NCBI GenBank assembly: GCA_013397795.1
Contig: VZTJ01005904.1
Location: 686,797-750,796 of the forward strand
From: Orthonyx spaldingii
Lineage: Eukaryota > Chordata > Aves > Passeriformes > Orthonychidae
Direction: 5' to 3'
DNA length: 64,000 bases
Made by a program: the position numbers and the translations under genes. The first letter of the stretch is position 1. The number at the start of each line of letters is the position of its first letter. Below are positions 1-12,768 of this stretch, piece after piece. The notes under the pieces are model-generated. The model was not told where the DNA came from, did no database searches, and was given only the letters and a program-made list of their open reading frames with translations.

Positions 1-2685
1 TGGAGATTGAAATTCCTTGTACCTGTTACTCTCCTCTTCTCACCTGAACTCCTTGGCTGTGATGAATTTTTGCCAGGCTCTTTCATCTGGTCACTAAAAG
101 ATACAGTATGGACACACAGAAGTATTATCAGAAGACAATGCTCAAAATGCTTGTTCTTTCACATGCATTGATTTCTGCATTTTAATAACTAATTGGAAAA
201 GATTGTTATTTTACTAAGTAAGTTAGCTGCTCATTAAAAATTACATGTAAATACAACTTGCTCCCATATGTATTACAGAAAGCTCCTTCAGAAATACTGA
301 CATATTCACACCACAAGAGGTCACCATTATGGAACACAAAACCTAAAGCATTTCTGCTTGCTCAATAAAACTGAAAGATGAACCAAACTAAATTCAGAAA
401 GAGCCCATTTCTATTTTACCATCAGTTTCATTAAATGAATATAAACTCAACTAGCTTAAAACTGTAAGTTCATCCATTTACAAGGACAGTATTTTTTTCT
501 GACAGGATTAACACTTTTAAAATATTTAATGAGACTTGTCAAAGAAACAAACACTTGAGTAACCTTTAAAGTACATATTAGAATTTCTGGGTCTGCCAGT
601 GAACTATTGCGTAGTGGTCACTACTTCTGTTAGTACAAGAAACAGGTATGTTGCCATTTCTATTGTTTTACAAAGTAATGCCATAATTCCTGCTGATTTT
701 ATGGTCAGTCTTTCTTTGGACAGAGGAAACTACTACATACATCTGTAATAAGTTTATTTATTTGTTTGCCTAACTACACTCTCAAGCAACGCTGATCTAA
801 AAGAAATATACAAGATATAGACTCTCTGCTATCAAACTGGAATCTTTCCTCCTGTACTAAAAAGTCTTAATCTATGTTTTCTATTCTGTGTATGTTTAAT
901 TTAACACTTCTTATTCCATTTAAAGTTCATGTACCAATATAACCTAATTTCCTGAATTCCCTTCTAAAGATGACAGCAGTGTGTTAGCAATGCTATCTCG
1001 ATTTTTTTTAATCTGTTAATTTAGTTACTCTAAGGCTTAAAGCTGAACTGTTGTTTAAGTAGTTTGCTGGATTGGCGCCTAAATCCTGTCTGTCAGTCCA
1101 GACAGAAGATGTAAGTCATCCTATAAACAGATGGAAGCAGAATAAAAGACAAAGCTCTTGCAAGATCAGTTCCCTACAAAAGGGACTGGACAGCTCATTG
1201 TGATCAGTCAAAAATTTCCCAAGCAATCACATTACAGAGGAACAGTTGCTTCATCATGACTAACAGTGAATAATGCTTTATTTTTACAACATGAGGATTT
1301 AAGTGCTCCAAAATCCAAAACTTATACAAACTATCTTGAAATTATTTCAGCTCACATGCAGCAATTTCTACTACTCTGAGGAAGCAATACTTTACAAAGA
1401 AAAAAAAAGACAAGTGCTTGCATCTCTAATATTGTCTGACATCTCTAAGAAAAAGGGGTTTTAGAGCACACATTATAGACAGTTCAGTATATTGGTAGAA
1501 ATAAAAATTTGGTTCCATTTCCATGATTGGTGAATACCTTGTCCTATAAACCTTAAAAGTTTCAGAGATGTTTCTACAAGTTTAAGCCATCCCTGAAATC
1601 AAGACTACAACCTTAAAGGACACTGGATAAGCAAGAGAACAACTTCAATCACCTTATACTAACATAGCTGTATTCAGAAATCAGTACCTTCAGAACTGTG
1701 TGTAGGTATGATGATACTACATGTCCATATGAATATGGATGTTTGAATTAGCTTTCCTCAGAGAAAGAGTTTTGTAACTATATTCTGTCTGTACCCCTTC
1801 CCTGAAAATGTAAATTCAGGATGACTCCAAGAAACCTCCACAAAGACAATCCTATGAGTTTTGTTGGAAGCAAATGCAGATTAATATAAAAAGACACTGA
1901 AGCAAAGGATACATTAACTTACCAGACAGAAACACCATATATGTGAGATGGAGACTAAGACCACATGAACTGTGTACGAAAAGAAGTTGGGTTGGAATCT
2001 ATCATGTTTTAAACACCAGTATCAACCAGTTTGGAGACTTAAATGAGCGGGAAAGCAGATTGTTTTGTGAATACCAGCAGTACAACAATCTGTGCTTTTG
2101 GGAAACATCCTCATGAGTCACCCGAACTTCCATTATTTTCAGAAAAAAAAAATACAGTGAATACCTATATAAATTGGAATGACTAGTGGGCAGGCTTACT
2201 TTTAGGGAATATGTACAACTTATTAATTCTGTGACAGACTATAAAATCCCTTTATGTATCTTTACCACTCGGCCAACTTCCTTTTAGTTACACAGACTTT
2301 CACTTCATTATCTTTACATTTTCATTTAGGACTGAAATTTAAATAGAAGTATCTTGTTAAGAACAATGCAGTTAAAACATAATCAACCGATTCTAAAAAA
2401 TAAGTTACCTACTATTGAAGGGAACTGGCTTGTCAAGAGAGTGGTTGCCTTGGAAACAAAGTCAATTGGCAGAAATCTGATCATCAGATAAGGGGCTCAT
2501 CAAGAAATCAACTGACAGAGGCTCTGATGACTTACAGAAGAAAAAGAACTTGGCAACTGGATCATTTTTATCCTTCTCATATAAAAGAAATCATAGTAGC
2601 CTCAATGAGGAACACTGCTTTCGTGAATGTACACAGAGTGTGAGGACTTCCAAAAGGAAAGAGAGCCAGTACTGGGGTCGTGTGG
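1..2685. other. Probable ARMC2 intron 5, left part
   Basis: AT-rich, low-CpG sequence with no recognised exon or repeat. A near-consensus RFX X-box lies at 2444-2457. A possible splice pair on the minus strand near 1918-1975 does not encode anything like ARMC2 in any frame. Confidence 0.6.
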
Positions 2686-3275
2686 TGTGGTGGGTTGACC
2701 TTGGACAGCTGCCGGATGCCCGATCACACCACTCTTTTCACCCCCCTCCTTCAGCAGGACAGAGGGTAGAAACAAGATGGAGAAAAACGTCATGGGTCAA
2801 GACAAAAACAGTTTAATAAAGCAAAAGCAAAGGCCATGTGCAGAAGCAAAGAAAAACAAAAGATTTATGCTCAACTTCCCACCAATAGGCAATGTACGAG
2901 TAGCTATTTCTGAGGAAGAAGGGCTTGAGTACGTGTAGTGATTGCTCTAGAGGACAAACCTTATAATAATAAATGACCCCTCACTTCCTTTGTCTTAGCT
3001 TTTATTGCTGAGCAGACATCATACAGTATGTTATCCCTTTGGTCAGTCTGGTCCAGCTATCCTGGTTATGTCCCCTCAAAAGACCTTGCCCACCCCAAGC
3101 CTACTGATGACAGGCGTATGTTGGAGACACAGCGCTGATACTGGGGAGCACTGCTCAGCAGTAGCCAAAATGCTGGTGTGTTATCAACAACACCCTTCTA
3201 TCTACCAATGCAAAGCACAGCACTGTGAGGGCTGCTCCAGGGAAAATAAACTCCGTCTCAGCCAGACCCAACACA
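2686..3275 (-). mobile_element. Solo LTR of an avian endogenous retrovirus-like element
   Basis: About 590 bases begin TGTTGTG-like and end in CA on the minus strand (sense start TGTGTTGGGTCTGG, sense end AACCCACCACA). Internal landmarks follow the widespread avian LTR that starts TGTCCTGGTTTC: GTTGATAACACACCAGC, then GACCAAAGGGATA, then CAGCAATAAAAGC, and near the 3' side TTATTAAACTG followed by CTTGACCCATGA. No internal retroviral genes flank it, so it is a solo LTR. No clean target duplication is visible. It sits in the sense orientation relative to ARMC2. Family name not assigned. Confidence 0.75.
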
Positions 3276-5699
3276 TGTTCAGTATTTTCCCCTGGTGAAA
3301 GAATGGATAATTAAGTGAAAGCTGCATTTATTCAGAAACTCTGCATGTTTAGACATTTACTTGCTTGTTCTTGCCATGAGCCTCTTGTTAATAGTAAATC
3401 TGCAAACTCTCACCCTTCCATGGTATTCCAGGAAAAACTACGTTTCTACAAACTATATCCCAGAGGCAAAGAATTGAACTAGTAATCTCCAAAGAAGCTG
3501 CACACAACAGCAAGGTTTGAATCACAAATGTGAATGCAAGATCCCAGTGTAGGACTAGTGCTTGGGTTCCTTCCTCATACTGCACTTTAAACATCTGAGA
3601 AACTGGCTACTTCTTTACTTGCAAAACAGAGTCTGGCAATGGACCTGAATTTTGGCTCACACTGTCCCATACATTTAGACCTTTATCTTCGCCCCTGCTA
3701 CAGTTTTGGCCCAAGAAAGGTGTTACTTTCCTTGAAAAACGCCTGGGCACAGAGCACAGATAAGCAGAGGTAGGAACATTCCCAAACAGTACCTTGTGTG
3801 TGGGAGGGAGGGAATTAAAAATAGTTTCATTGTATTAACATAACCTGTGACACTGCAGATAGCCACCTAGTCAGAGACTAACTCCTTTGTTTAATTTTTA
3901 CTAATTATTAACAGAAATGTATCCCTGGTGCCCTTGATGATTTAGTTACCAGTTAAGAGGACATATGGCCAAATACTAACAAGTTAATGCTTCTCAACAC
4001 GTATCTATCAAGCACCTGTGGTCAGCGAGGCAGCAAAGCTTAACTAGAACAAGAAGAGCACATGACCATCTTTTCTGAATTGTCCAGCTTCAAGGCATTC
4101 CCTCTTGACACTACCTTCTCTTCATGGTAGGGTTCCTGTAACATCTTATATATCCTTACAGCTTCGGGAGACAAAACTAGATAACAAAAAGTGGGAGAAG
4201 AACTGACAAGCACAGTAACTGAGATAGTGTAATAAAGAATGAAGAATATACAGGTTACTTTTCAAAGAGAAGAGCAGGAATAAAGGGGAATGAGAAAAAG
4301 ACGAGGGCTATGGGGATGGAAAATGCCATAAGCCCCATAAGATCTCCTTCTGGAAGTGCCAAGGCCTCACACAACTTTGCTCATCCAGATGTTATAAGCC
4401 TCTCCTTTTGCACCCATGTAAACTGAATCAATGGACTCTCTCTTACAGTAGAGACAGGAACTGGGACTATCCCATGTAAACCAGAATCTGAACAGATTTT
4501 AAAAAAGGCAGAGAGCTACTAACACACAGACTGTGCACAGCATGCCCTGAGTAAATGCTGTAAGGAAGCCATAGACTGTAGACACGATCTGATGTCGGGA
4601 AACAGACTTCTTTTCCATTTTTAACATGCCCTTTTTATTAAGCCAAAAAGCTCTAATTATGAGCACATGATTTCTACACATATGTATCTGCAGAGCCCTT
4701 TTTATATCTATAGAACCCCAATTCTGATCTTTAAGTTCCTTCCTCAGAAGCAAATCTAAGTCCCAGATAGTTTAATTGTCTAGCCTTAGAGCACTTTTAT
4801 TTTTCATCTTTACTTTGATAAGGTAAATAAACCTTGTTTCTTCCATTTTTCCCTCGGAGTCATTCAATTTCTTCCCAATATATTTTCCTTCATTACATCC
4901 CCTTCAGCCCCCACAAAATTCCTTTTTCTAGTTTACCTAAAATCCAAAATTGGGACTGAAATTTTCACAAATTTTATTTTGGATCCTTGATATATCAATA
5001 TTCTCAGGTCTGCAAAAGTCTAGGAGAGCAATTTCTAACTTTTCACAAAAGCTCTAAAAACAGTCTAGGCACTGCAGTAGATGCAGACTGTTTATACATA
5101 AATACAAGCACTGAACATCTGATTTTACCAACATACGTTGTGTGCATTGGAAAGCCAGACATGGTGTATCTACACCCAAAAATCAAGACATTTCACTAAG
5201 TGTTAGGAAGAACAGATTTCTAGCAATGTTTAGCAGATCCTCGAGGACTGTTCAGGCAAGTCAGATGTATCAAAAGGCACAAAGGTGTTCTTTCAGACTA
5301 GATCAGAGTTCAGTCCCCTTGACTGTGGATAATCCTTAAACAGATAGCCCATTTAGAAAAAATGTTCTTTGTGATGTTACTGACATGTACATTCAGTGTG
5401 ACTACACATCCACACTGTAATCTGAGTTTATTTTTATTGCTAGCACTATCCAGGATGGTATGCCTTATATTGATAAGGATCATCTGGCTATTTAAGCAGC
5501 TGAACACTTTCCTTTCAACCCAAGATTCACAAATTCTATATGGACTACAAAGGGAAAAGCTGCAAGGAGGTGTGAAAGTACATACAACCAATAAATCCTT
5601 AAAAAGAACGGTCACAGGTAAATAGTTTTTTCTGTTTTGAGTGCCTGCCATGGGGGAGAAGAAAGAGCTCTTGTCACACAGTCAATGACGGTGTCACAA
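3276..5699. other. Intronic stretch without recognised elements
   Basis: AT-rich DNA inside the inferred large ARMC2 intron. Short open frames on both strands show no family resemblance or coherent splice context. Confidence 0.5.
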
Positions 5700-5895
5700 T
5701 GCATCCACCCTCCAGGTATCCAAAGACCTTGATAAGAACCCCTGCCAAGCTTCTTCATGCTAAATAGTTTCAGCTCTCTCAGCCTTTCCTCACACAAAGG
5801 ATTCCTTCATATCTTAGTAGCTGGATTCCCTCCAGATGATTCATATCTCCATCACTTTGGGGAGCCTGGAGCTGGTCCCAGCAGTCCAGGTGTAG
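5700..5895 (-). mobile_element. CR1 LINE fragment, antisense (outer piece 1)
   Basis: The minus-strand translation contains CEERLRELKLFSMKKL, close to the CEERLRELGLFSLEK motif near the C-terminus of the CR1 ORF2 reverse transcriptase. It ends abruptly at about 5895, where sense CR1 sequence begins. Confidence 0.8.
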
Positions 5896-6000
5896 TGAAG
5901 GTTTTCAAGACGCAAATGAACAGGGTGCTCGATAATCTCATCTGGGCTCTCTTTTCCACAAAAGATTGGGCCAGATGCTCTTTTGAGGTCTCTTCATTCT
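5896..6000 (+). mobile_element. CR1 3' end, sense, nested between antisense pieces
   Basis: The plus strand carries the typical CR1 3' segment: an 'AGGTTTTCAAGACGCAA' start, a 'CAGGGTGCTCGATAATCT' middle, and 'AGATGCTCTTTTGAGGTC' near the end. The terminal octamer repeat is missing. Confidence 0.75.
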
Positions 6001-6002
6001 GA

Positions 6003-6215
6003 GCTGTGCTATGAACTTGGTGTACACCAGGACTTCCAGGTCTTTTTCTGCAAAGCTGCCTCCCAGCTGGATAGCCCCCAGCATATAATGGTGCCCAGGG
6101 TTGTTCCTGCCCAGATGCAGGACTTTACACTTGTCTTTGTCAAACTGCCTCAGGGTCCTGTCAAATCATTTCTCCAGCCTGCTGAGGCTCCTCTGGACAA
6201 CCCTCTGCCCTATCA
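6003..6215 (-). mobile_element. CR1 LINE fragment, antisense (outer piece 2)
   Basis: Antisense CR1 with the landmarks ACCAGGACTTCCAGGTC, CTGCCCAGATGCAGGACTT and TTTCTCCAGCCTGCTGAGG. In the consensus it lies some 150 bases further into the element than the piece ending at 5895, so material was lost at the insertion point. Confidence 0.8.
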
Positions 6216-8815
6216 GCCAATGGGTTGTTTATCTACTGACTGCCAGTTACCACTTTTTCTAAATTATTCAGAACTGTGGTCTCATGAACAGCCCATCAGA
6301 TCTCCTGGCCAGGAGCACTGTGCAAAGATGCACAGGGCTCCAGACCAAGTTTATCAGGGCACAGCCAAACTCGGCAGCTTCTTGTCAAAAAGAACAACAG
6401 CGGCTTCAGGGAAAGTTAAGAGAACTAATGGTGATCCTGGGAATTAGGGCACTAAAGACAATGGAGCAAACCCTGAACCAGCAGCAAGGGACAAAGTGGT
6501 GCAAGGGGCCCAAGGCAAAGAAGGGGAGTCAGATGCGGAGCTGCGGGAAGTGAGAGAAACTGCAATGGATCTTCTCAAAGCAGGTTCATTCACACAATGC
6601 TTAGGAGCCACTGCTTCAGAACACAACCTCCTGCTACCATGATTCTTCCACTGTAAGTGTTTAGTGGTCAAGAAACAAGAGTTCTAACTCTAAACCAAAA
6701 TTCCTGATGTTAACAACAAGACATTGCTCTGTAGACTTTGAAAGGAAGTATAAACAACATCCCAGTATTTTTGCCAAAGCAAATAGAATGAAATGTTTTT
6801 AGCTTTCGGCAAAATGAGAAAAATTAGTATTTTGTTTTGTCATTTACTCTCACAGAAACTAATTTTTCCACATACCAATTAACATTTGCATTTCTCATTA
6901 ATCTTTTTATTCCAATTTCATTATGCTATCCAGACCTTTTATGCTGCCAGAAGGACATCAGAATTAGTTTTTGGTATTGTCTTTCATTAGTTGAATAGAA
7001 GGGAATACGTTTTTGTGGTTTTTATTACAAACCAACTGATTTCTTCCTGACCCATAACTTAGCACTTGAAAAGCACCATATCCTTTTAGACAAAGAATTG
7101 ACTTTCACTGAACCACTTAAGAAAATCTGTCCCTATTTTGCTCAGCTACCACAGAATTTTCCATTCTATGATGTCATCTGAGGGACAAACAAGACAGATA
7201 AACACAACGTGGAAATAAGCCTCAAACAAAAAAAACCCTAGCATAACAGCTCAATTTTTAAAGACTATTTTCCTTTCCAAAAAAACAATGGGAGACAAAA
7301 TTACTTGCAGACAGCTAAAAGAGATATAAAATAAAGTATTAAGCCAATTACACGAAACTCAAGTCAGTCTTGCTTCTCAACCACAAAACTTCTCAAAAGC
7401 ATGAAAATAATTGAAAAACTGGTAATACAGATGTCCTGAAATTATCTCAGGAACTGTAGAGGATTATAAGGAACACCATAAGAAGAGAAAAAAACAAAGG
7501 GAGTGAAAACTATAATCAAGTGTATAACTGATACCACTGATACGAGAAAAGATAACTAGTAGAAAGACAACATAATTTGCAAAAATATATTGACAAACAG
7601 ACCAAATACACTATGAGTCATCCTAAAGATGAGCAAATAACAATTCTTCTATAAACACAATAATGGGAATAGCTCATTTCTTATGACAACTCCAGCGATA
7701 AAAAATACAGTATTTCTTATTTATACAGGCTGTTGATGAAGAACCTCATGCACACGTTAAACAGTATGACTTAAAAGAATACTCAAGGTTTATAAAAAAC
7801 CTCTATCCTTATCCTTTTTATTCTTCAGTCTTTGCATGTTCTAATACTGAAAATATTAACAGTATCTATTTGTGGCAGAGTATCTTTAGGCAAGCAGACA
7901 ACTGACAGTCTAATTCTAACCATGAAAAATATCTAAAATACTAGCCTAAATATATTTGAGTCTGAAAAACACCCCATTGTCACCTTCCTCATTTGGATAC
8001 TGCATAAGCATTGCATTTCTAAACAGAAAATAAATTTAAATCCATTGTTACTACAGGTCTACCTAGACTGAACTGGCATTCCTTCTTTAGCCTTTGTGTG
8101 GCACACTTAGCCATTCCAGAATTACAATTCAATTGGTAATAAGGACTCTCAAGACCTAGATCTCCCAGATTTGGAGACCAATTACATTGACCTTACACTA
8201 ATTACTAGAGTGGAAAGACTCTTTTGGAGTAAAAATGAGCCTAAACTTCACTGTCTCTTTTGTGAGCTAAGAGACCAGAGGTAACAGTTACCTCTTACAA
8301 TTTTTTTTAGAAGTCTATAACAAGTTCTGGAAAGAAAGAGTTCTTCTTTCCCAGTGTTCTCTCAGTATCCCTTAACCTTATACCAAAACAGAAACCTTCT
8401 TGAAAAGGCAGATGTCACAATCTGGAAAACACTGTAGAAAGCTCTACCTGTGAAAGATTACCCACCACTCAATTGTTTCTTTCTTAAATTAGTGGTCCAA
8501 ATAGCCAGTGGAACTGAGGCAAAAACAGATAAAGATTAGGTGGGAGTAGATTAATTTCCTGTTTCCCTGTCTTTATGAGAATTCCAAAAGCTGTCAATAT
8601 ACGTAATTTAAAAAAAATAAAAATACTGAAAAATGTCTGGAGAATCAGCTAAACCTTACAACAAACCAATATCCACACCACGTCATTCACTGAGAAAAAA
8701 TATCATTCAGAGTAAAACAGAATGGGTGTTCCCTTCAGGAAAAAAAAAATCTCTGTCCTCCGTGGGAATCCTTTTCTTTGAAGAGAAAAGGAATGTATAT
8801 TTTGGGCATAGATGT
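6216..8815. other. Intronic stretch; no recognised element
   Basis: The first 350 bases are relatively GC-rich and hold overlapping plus-strand open frames (up to 154 codons, starting in the CR1), with no family similarity I can name. The rest is AT-rich and featureless. Confidence 0.45.
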
Positions 8816-8821
8816 GAAGGT

Positions 8822-8893
8822 TGTTGAAGCAACCAGAGAGAAGTGATTTCCAGTGGTTCCCTCCAACCCACCCTATTCTATGAATCTATGATT
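8822..8893 (+). mobile_element. CR1 3' tail
   Basis: The segment AGTGGTTCCCTCCAACCCA followed by ATTCTATGAATCTATGATT is the typical 3' end and degenerate octamer of a sense CR1. Only the last 70 or so bases are recognisable. Confidence 0.8.
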
Positions 8894-11800
8894 CATTTTA
8901 TCATTTAATCCCCTGCTTTTATCATTTTCTAAACTGTAAAAAAGCACAAGAAAGAGAGACTACTCTCATGGAAGAAGAATACATCTTAAGGATACTGTAA
9001 AACAGGCATTTAATAAAGAGAGCAATGGTGAGAGAAAACAGGGCACAGTATATCTTCTTTACAGCACCTGCTAATCCTTTTGTAGTTCTTTATAAAAATC
9101 ACTGATTAAAAAAAGAACAGGCCACTTGGGAACGAACTGTTTGCCTCCAAACTCTTCCTCACTGAAGGCACCTCTGCTTTTAAGGAGTCCTGGAATGACA
9201 TCTAAGCTTTCAGAATATTGAGAAACTGGAGTAGGAAAAAAAAAATCATCATCTTTTCTCACCAGGGAAACTGTTGCTCTTCATCAGCAAATCTGCCATC
9301 ACTGTTGACACTTCTGTTGAAACACAGGAATGCAGAAAACATTTTAGAAGTTTCACTTCTATAGCAATCACAATAGATGGCAAGGCACAATGGTTGGAGG
9401 AAGATGTAAACAAAACTGAGCTTCCTTATGATTGCCAGAAATTGTTCCTTGCTTTCCTGAGGCAATATGTCAATAAATTCAATCTGCTTCAATTAATATA
9501 CCTATTCTATTACAACTAGACCGTTATTTGCAAAACAGAATTGCAAACAAAATAGCAAATAACTTGTCCCCTCAAAAGGTCCTTTTCTCTTTTTTCCCCC
9601 CGGTGCCTGTATAAGGCAGTAGTCATTTCATTAGCACTGTTCATTCTTCTCTTCAGTCTTTGGGACAACAAAAGAATGTGAGATAGAAAGTGAGCAAGTC
9701 TCTTGCTGGAACAGAATACCTCCCTTCTGTTCTCTTTAAAATAAATACAATAGCATTAATGGCAGGAATCTGCCATGCTATTTTGGCATGCTCTACTGTT
9801 TCCTCATTAGCAGAAAAATGGTTTCATTAGGAAAGTTATTTCAGCATATATATATAGGAACTGTAGGGAAAGGGGAGTAGAAGTCCAACACACCTTCTCC
9901 TTCATGAAGTGTACTAGTTCTACAATCCTCTTGCTTAATTCCTGCAAGGATTTTAAATCGCTGCGATACAGAATTGAGGTTGACACTTGCTTCATATAGA
10001 GAATGATAGGACTCTAGGTAATAAAAGAACTCACATTCCTTTAAGCTTTCATCCTATTACTCCAGAATACCATGTACTTTAAATAGAAAATATCTTGTAA
10101 GCCCATACAAGATGCCTCAAGTATTTATGACACAGAACCAGATGCAATCTAACCTTACAATCATCTAGTACCTGTAAACATGTTCTACTGAGAAAAAATG
10201 CCAAATCTCTCACTGCAATGACCCCTCTGTGGTTCTGGAGCCTTTTACATACAACTATCATGAAGACCAAACTCAACAAACTATACAGAAGGCTAGGTTC
10301 CTGGTACCTTGTCAGATGAAGAATGGCATCCCTGAACTCACATAAGCACATAGAACAAGGTTTGCATGACTTGTGTAGTATCATACACAAACACTGGACC
10401 AATGTGCTCATTGGGGTGAGTCTTAGCAAGGAATCAGAACGTATGAGAGCAGCTGAGATTATCTACGGCCATCCATCACATGATGGCATAAACTGGTTGG
10501 GCTGATATACATGAGAGACCTTTGTCTGCTGCTAAAGGGAAAGCATTTTGTATTGTTCTTGTGCCTCTTGCAGCACTGTGGATACATCTGGTACTCTAAG
10601 CCTATGAGCATCTAAATGGTGTCAGGAAGTCTCGCTTAGGCAGCACTGGCAAAAGCCATCTCTGACTTGAGTACACTGAAAGCATGCACAACCCACAGCA
10701 GAGGTAAAAATCAGCCATTCAAAAATACAGATCTTGCATTCAACACAGAAAGCTGGAGTAACGTTATATTCCTCTTTCGTTTTGGAGAAAACTAGTCAGA
10801 ACAATATTGGAAAGCAATTTTTTTGTATTATCTTAAGGCCAGTAATTTGAGATCTAATTTAAGTGATGTATGAGATTCATGATTGCGAAAAGCACTGGTA
10901 ACAAAAATGCACAACCAAAAACTTGCAGAGCTCTTGTTCTTATAAAGAGAAGTGTGTAATTTTGAACAGCAAGCATGTCTAATGGGTTAACTGTTCAATT
11001 ATACCTCCAAGTTTTAAAATTATGACTGAGAAGGAAGGTCATTCTTTCCAATCAGCAAAAGTATCAACCAACCCTTTCCTATTCGAGGCATTTAGACACC
11101 ATCAACTAAAACAGCAACCCAAACTGAAAGCAGAACTGAAACCAGCAGGATGCATATTCCACAAAAGGAACTACCCATTTCAACTGCAATACTAAAGTAC
11201 TTCACAATGCACCTCTATTAAATAAAATTTAAACTACAGTGATTTATGTAGTATGATAATCCAAATAGTCTTTATCTAAGAAGTTATTAAATCACTGATT
11301 TTAAAGGGAGAAAATTATATTGCAGTGAAGCATTCTCCTTGGTGCTTTACTTTCCTTTTTTTCACCTACATTTTTCATCTCTGCTCTTATTTTCTCATTC
11401 TTCCTCCCTCCACGCTCATGGAGTTCTTTATTTGCTACGACAAGTCTTCACTCTTTCAGAATCTTTTTTTTAAATCCTGCTTACAGTTTAATATAAAAGA
11501 GTGCTATGATAGCTCTGTTATGTATCATTTACTGTAACAGTCTCAACAGACAACATTCTCTAAACTATTAAGTACTATCATCAAGTTAGTAAAGGAAAGG
11601 CCTTTCATTTTATAAAATTAAGAATATAATCTTTAATATCAAAGGTGCTTAAGAATATCCAGAGAAATAGGTTTTTCCTAAGCATACAAACATGCTAGAA
11701 AGACACGTACTGGCAAATACATATTTTTAAGAGTAAACAAGTATTTGTAAGGATGTGTTTTGAAAATAAAGTGGTTTTCATTCTTTGTTGTTGATATTGC

Positions 11801-12537
11801 AAGATCTGTCAATGTTATTAGCACAAAACAGTTGTTCATCTGACTACTAATGCAGCAAGTGATACACCAGCCATATACATAGTGCCACGGGACTATTCCT
11901 CCCTGTACAAGAATTCAGGTCTGAATCAAAAGAAAAACAGACTACTTAATTGTGAATTAAAGAACAGATATGCTATTCCAGGATCAGTAAAACCAGACTG
12001 AAGGCACGTGAGTCTCATTAACCTCTTGCATCTATTTGGTCATCCAAAAAAAAAAAAACCAACCTAAAAATTCAAAGCCACAAAAAATTCTGCATCTATT
12101 GCTGATGAGTTTAAGCCTGGTTTTGCTGTATGATCACATATCAGAACTGAAAGCACGGCTCTACTCATCTGTCGAGCTAAGTGAAGAAGGTAGAGCACCT
12201 TAAAACAACAGGACTAAACTGCAAAAGCAAGCACATCAAATTTCAACTTGAGGATTCTACATGCAATGATTAGAACACTTCGTTATGAAATGTTAATGAT
12301 CAAACAAAATAAAAGTTATTTCATATCGAGCAAATTTCTACCAACAGTTTTTTACAAATTAGTCTTTTGAATATAGAAACTTCCTAGAAGAAGAAATGCA
12401 AATTTTTCTAATAATCTAAACATAGCTTCATTTTAAAGTATACATAATGTTATCTTCAAATTCCATTAATTTTAAGCATTTTGATACTTGCAAAATTGAG
12501 TATCTAGGAAGAGGGTTGTGTGGAAAATGCACATTAC
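8894..12537. other. Intronic stretch leading to ARMC2 exon 5
   Basis: AT-rich. It includes an imperfect hairpin (9749-9782) and a 116-codon minus-strand frame at 10079-10429 that I cannot relate to any family. No exon matching the armadillo part of ARMC2 was found. Confidence 0.5.
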
Positions 12538-12768
12538 CATACTTGACCAATGCTGACCTTTCTCCTTGCAGCTGAAGCGAAAATTTTCCTGGTGTCCCTT
12601 TCATGGAGTCTCCACTTCCTGATCTGCTGATATGCTCATTACAAATTAATTGTCTACTTTCATCATTAAATGATGTGTACAACTTTTGCTCTGCTAAGCA
12701 GTTCTTATTACTTCTGTCCAGATTATTCATCATCATAGTTGATTCTTCAAAATCTAGCTTCTCTTCAT
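12538..12768 (-). CDS. ARMC2: ARMC2 fourth coding exon (residues 154-230)
   Basis: The exon follows TTGACTATTTCAG and starts in the phase left by the previous exon, giving an Asn codon at the junction and 77 open codons. It is acidic and serine/asparagine-rich (EEKLDFEEST, SRSGSGDSMKGTPGK) and resembles the variable linker of mammalian ARMC2 that contains MFKGT before the armadillo domain. Similarity is much weaker than in the preceding exons, so the assignment rests on frame, strand, splice signals and position. The 3' limit is uncertain: I used ATG|GTAATG at 12538, but CAA|GTATCA at 12488 would extend it in frame by 50 bases. Confidence 0.75.

Noticed and set aside
1918..1975. Possible ARMC2 exon with good acceptor and donor on the minus strand
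   Set aside because: None of the open frames of the 47-base segment resembles ARMC2, and one has a stop. Likely a chance splice pair.
5983..6447. 154-codon plus-strand frame
   Set aside because: Its first half is antisense CR1 sequence; the rest shows no family resemblance.
10079..10429. 116-codon minus-strand frame in the large intron
   Set aside because: No armadillo-like helical pattern or match to ARMC2, and no flanking consensus splice sites found.
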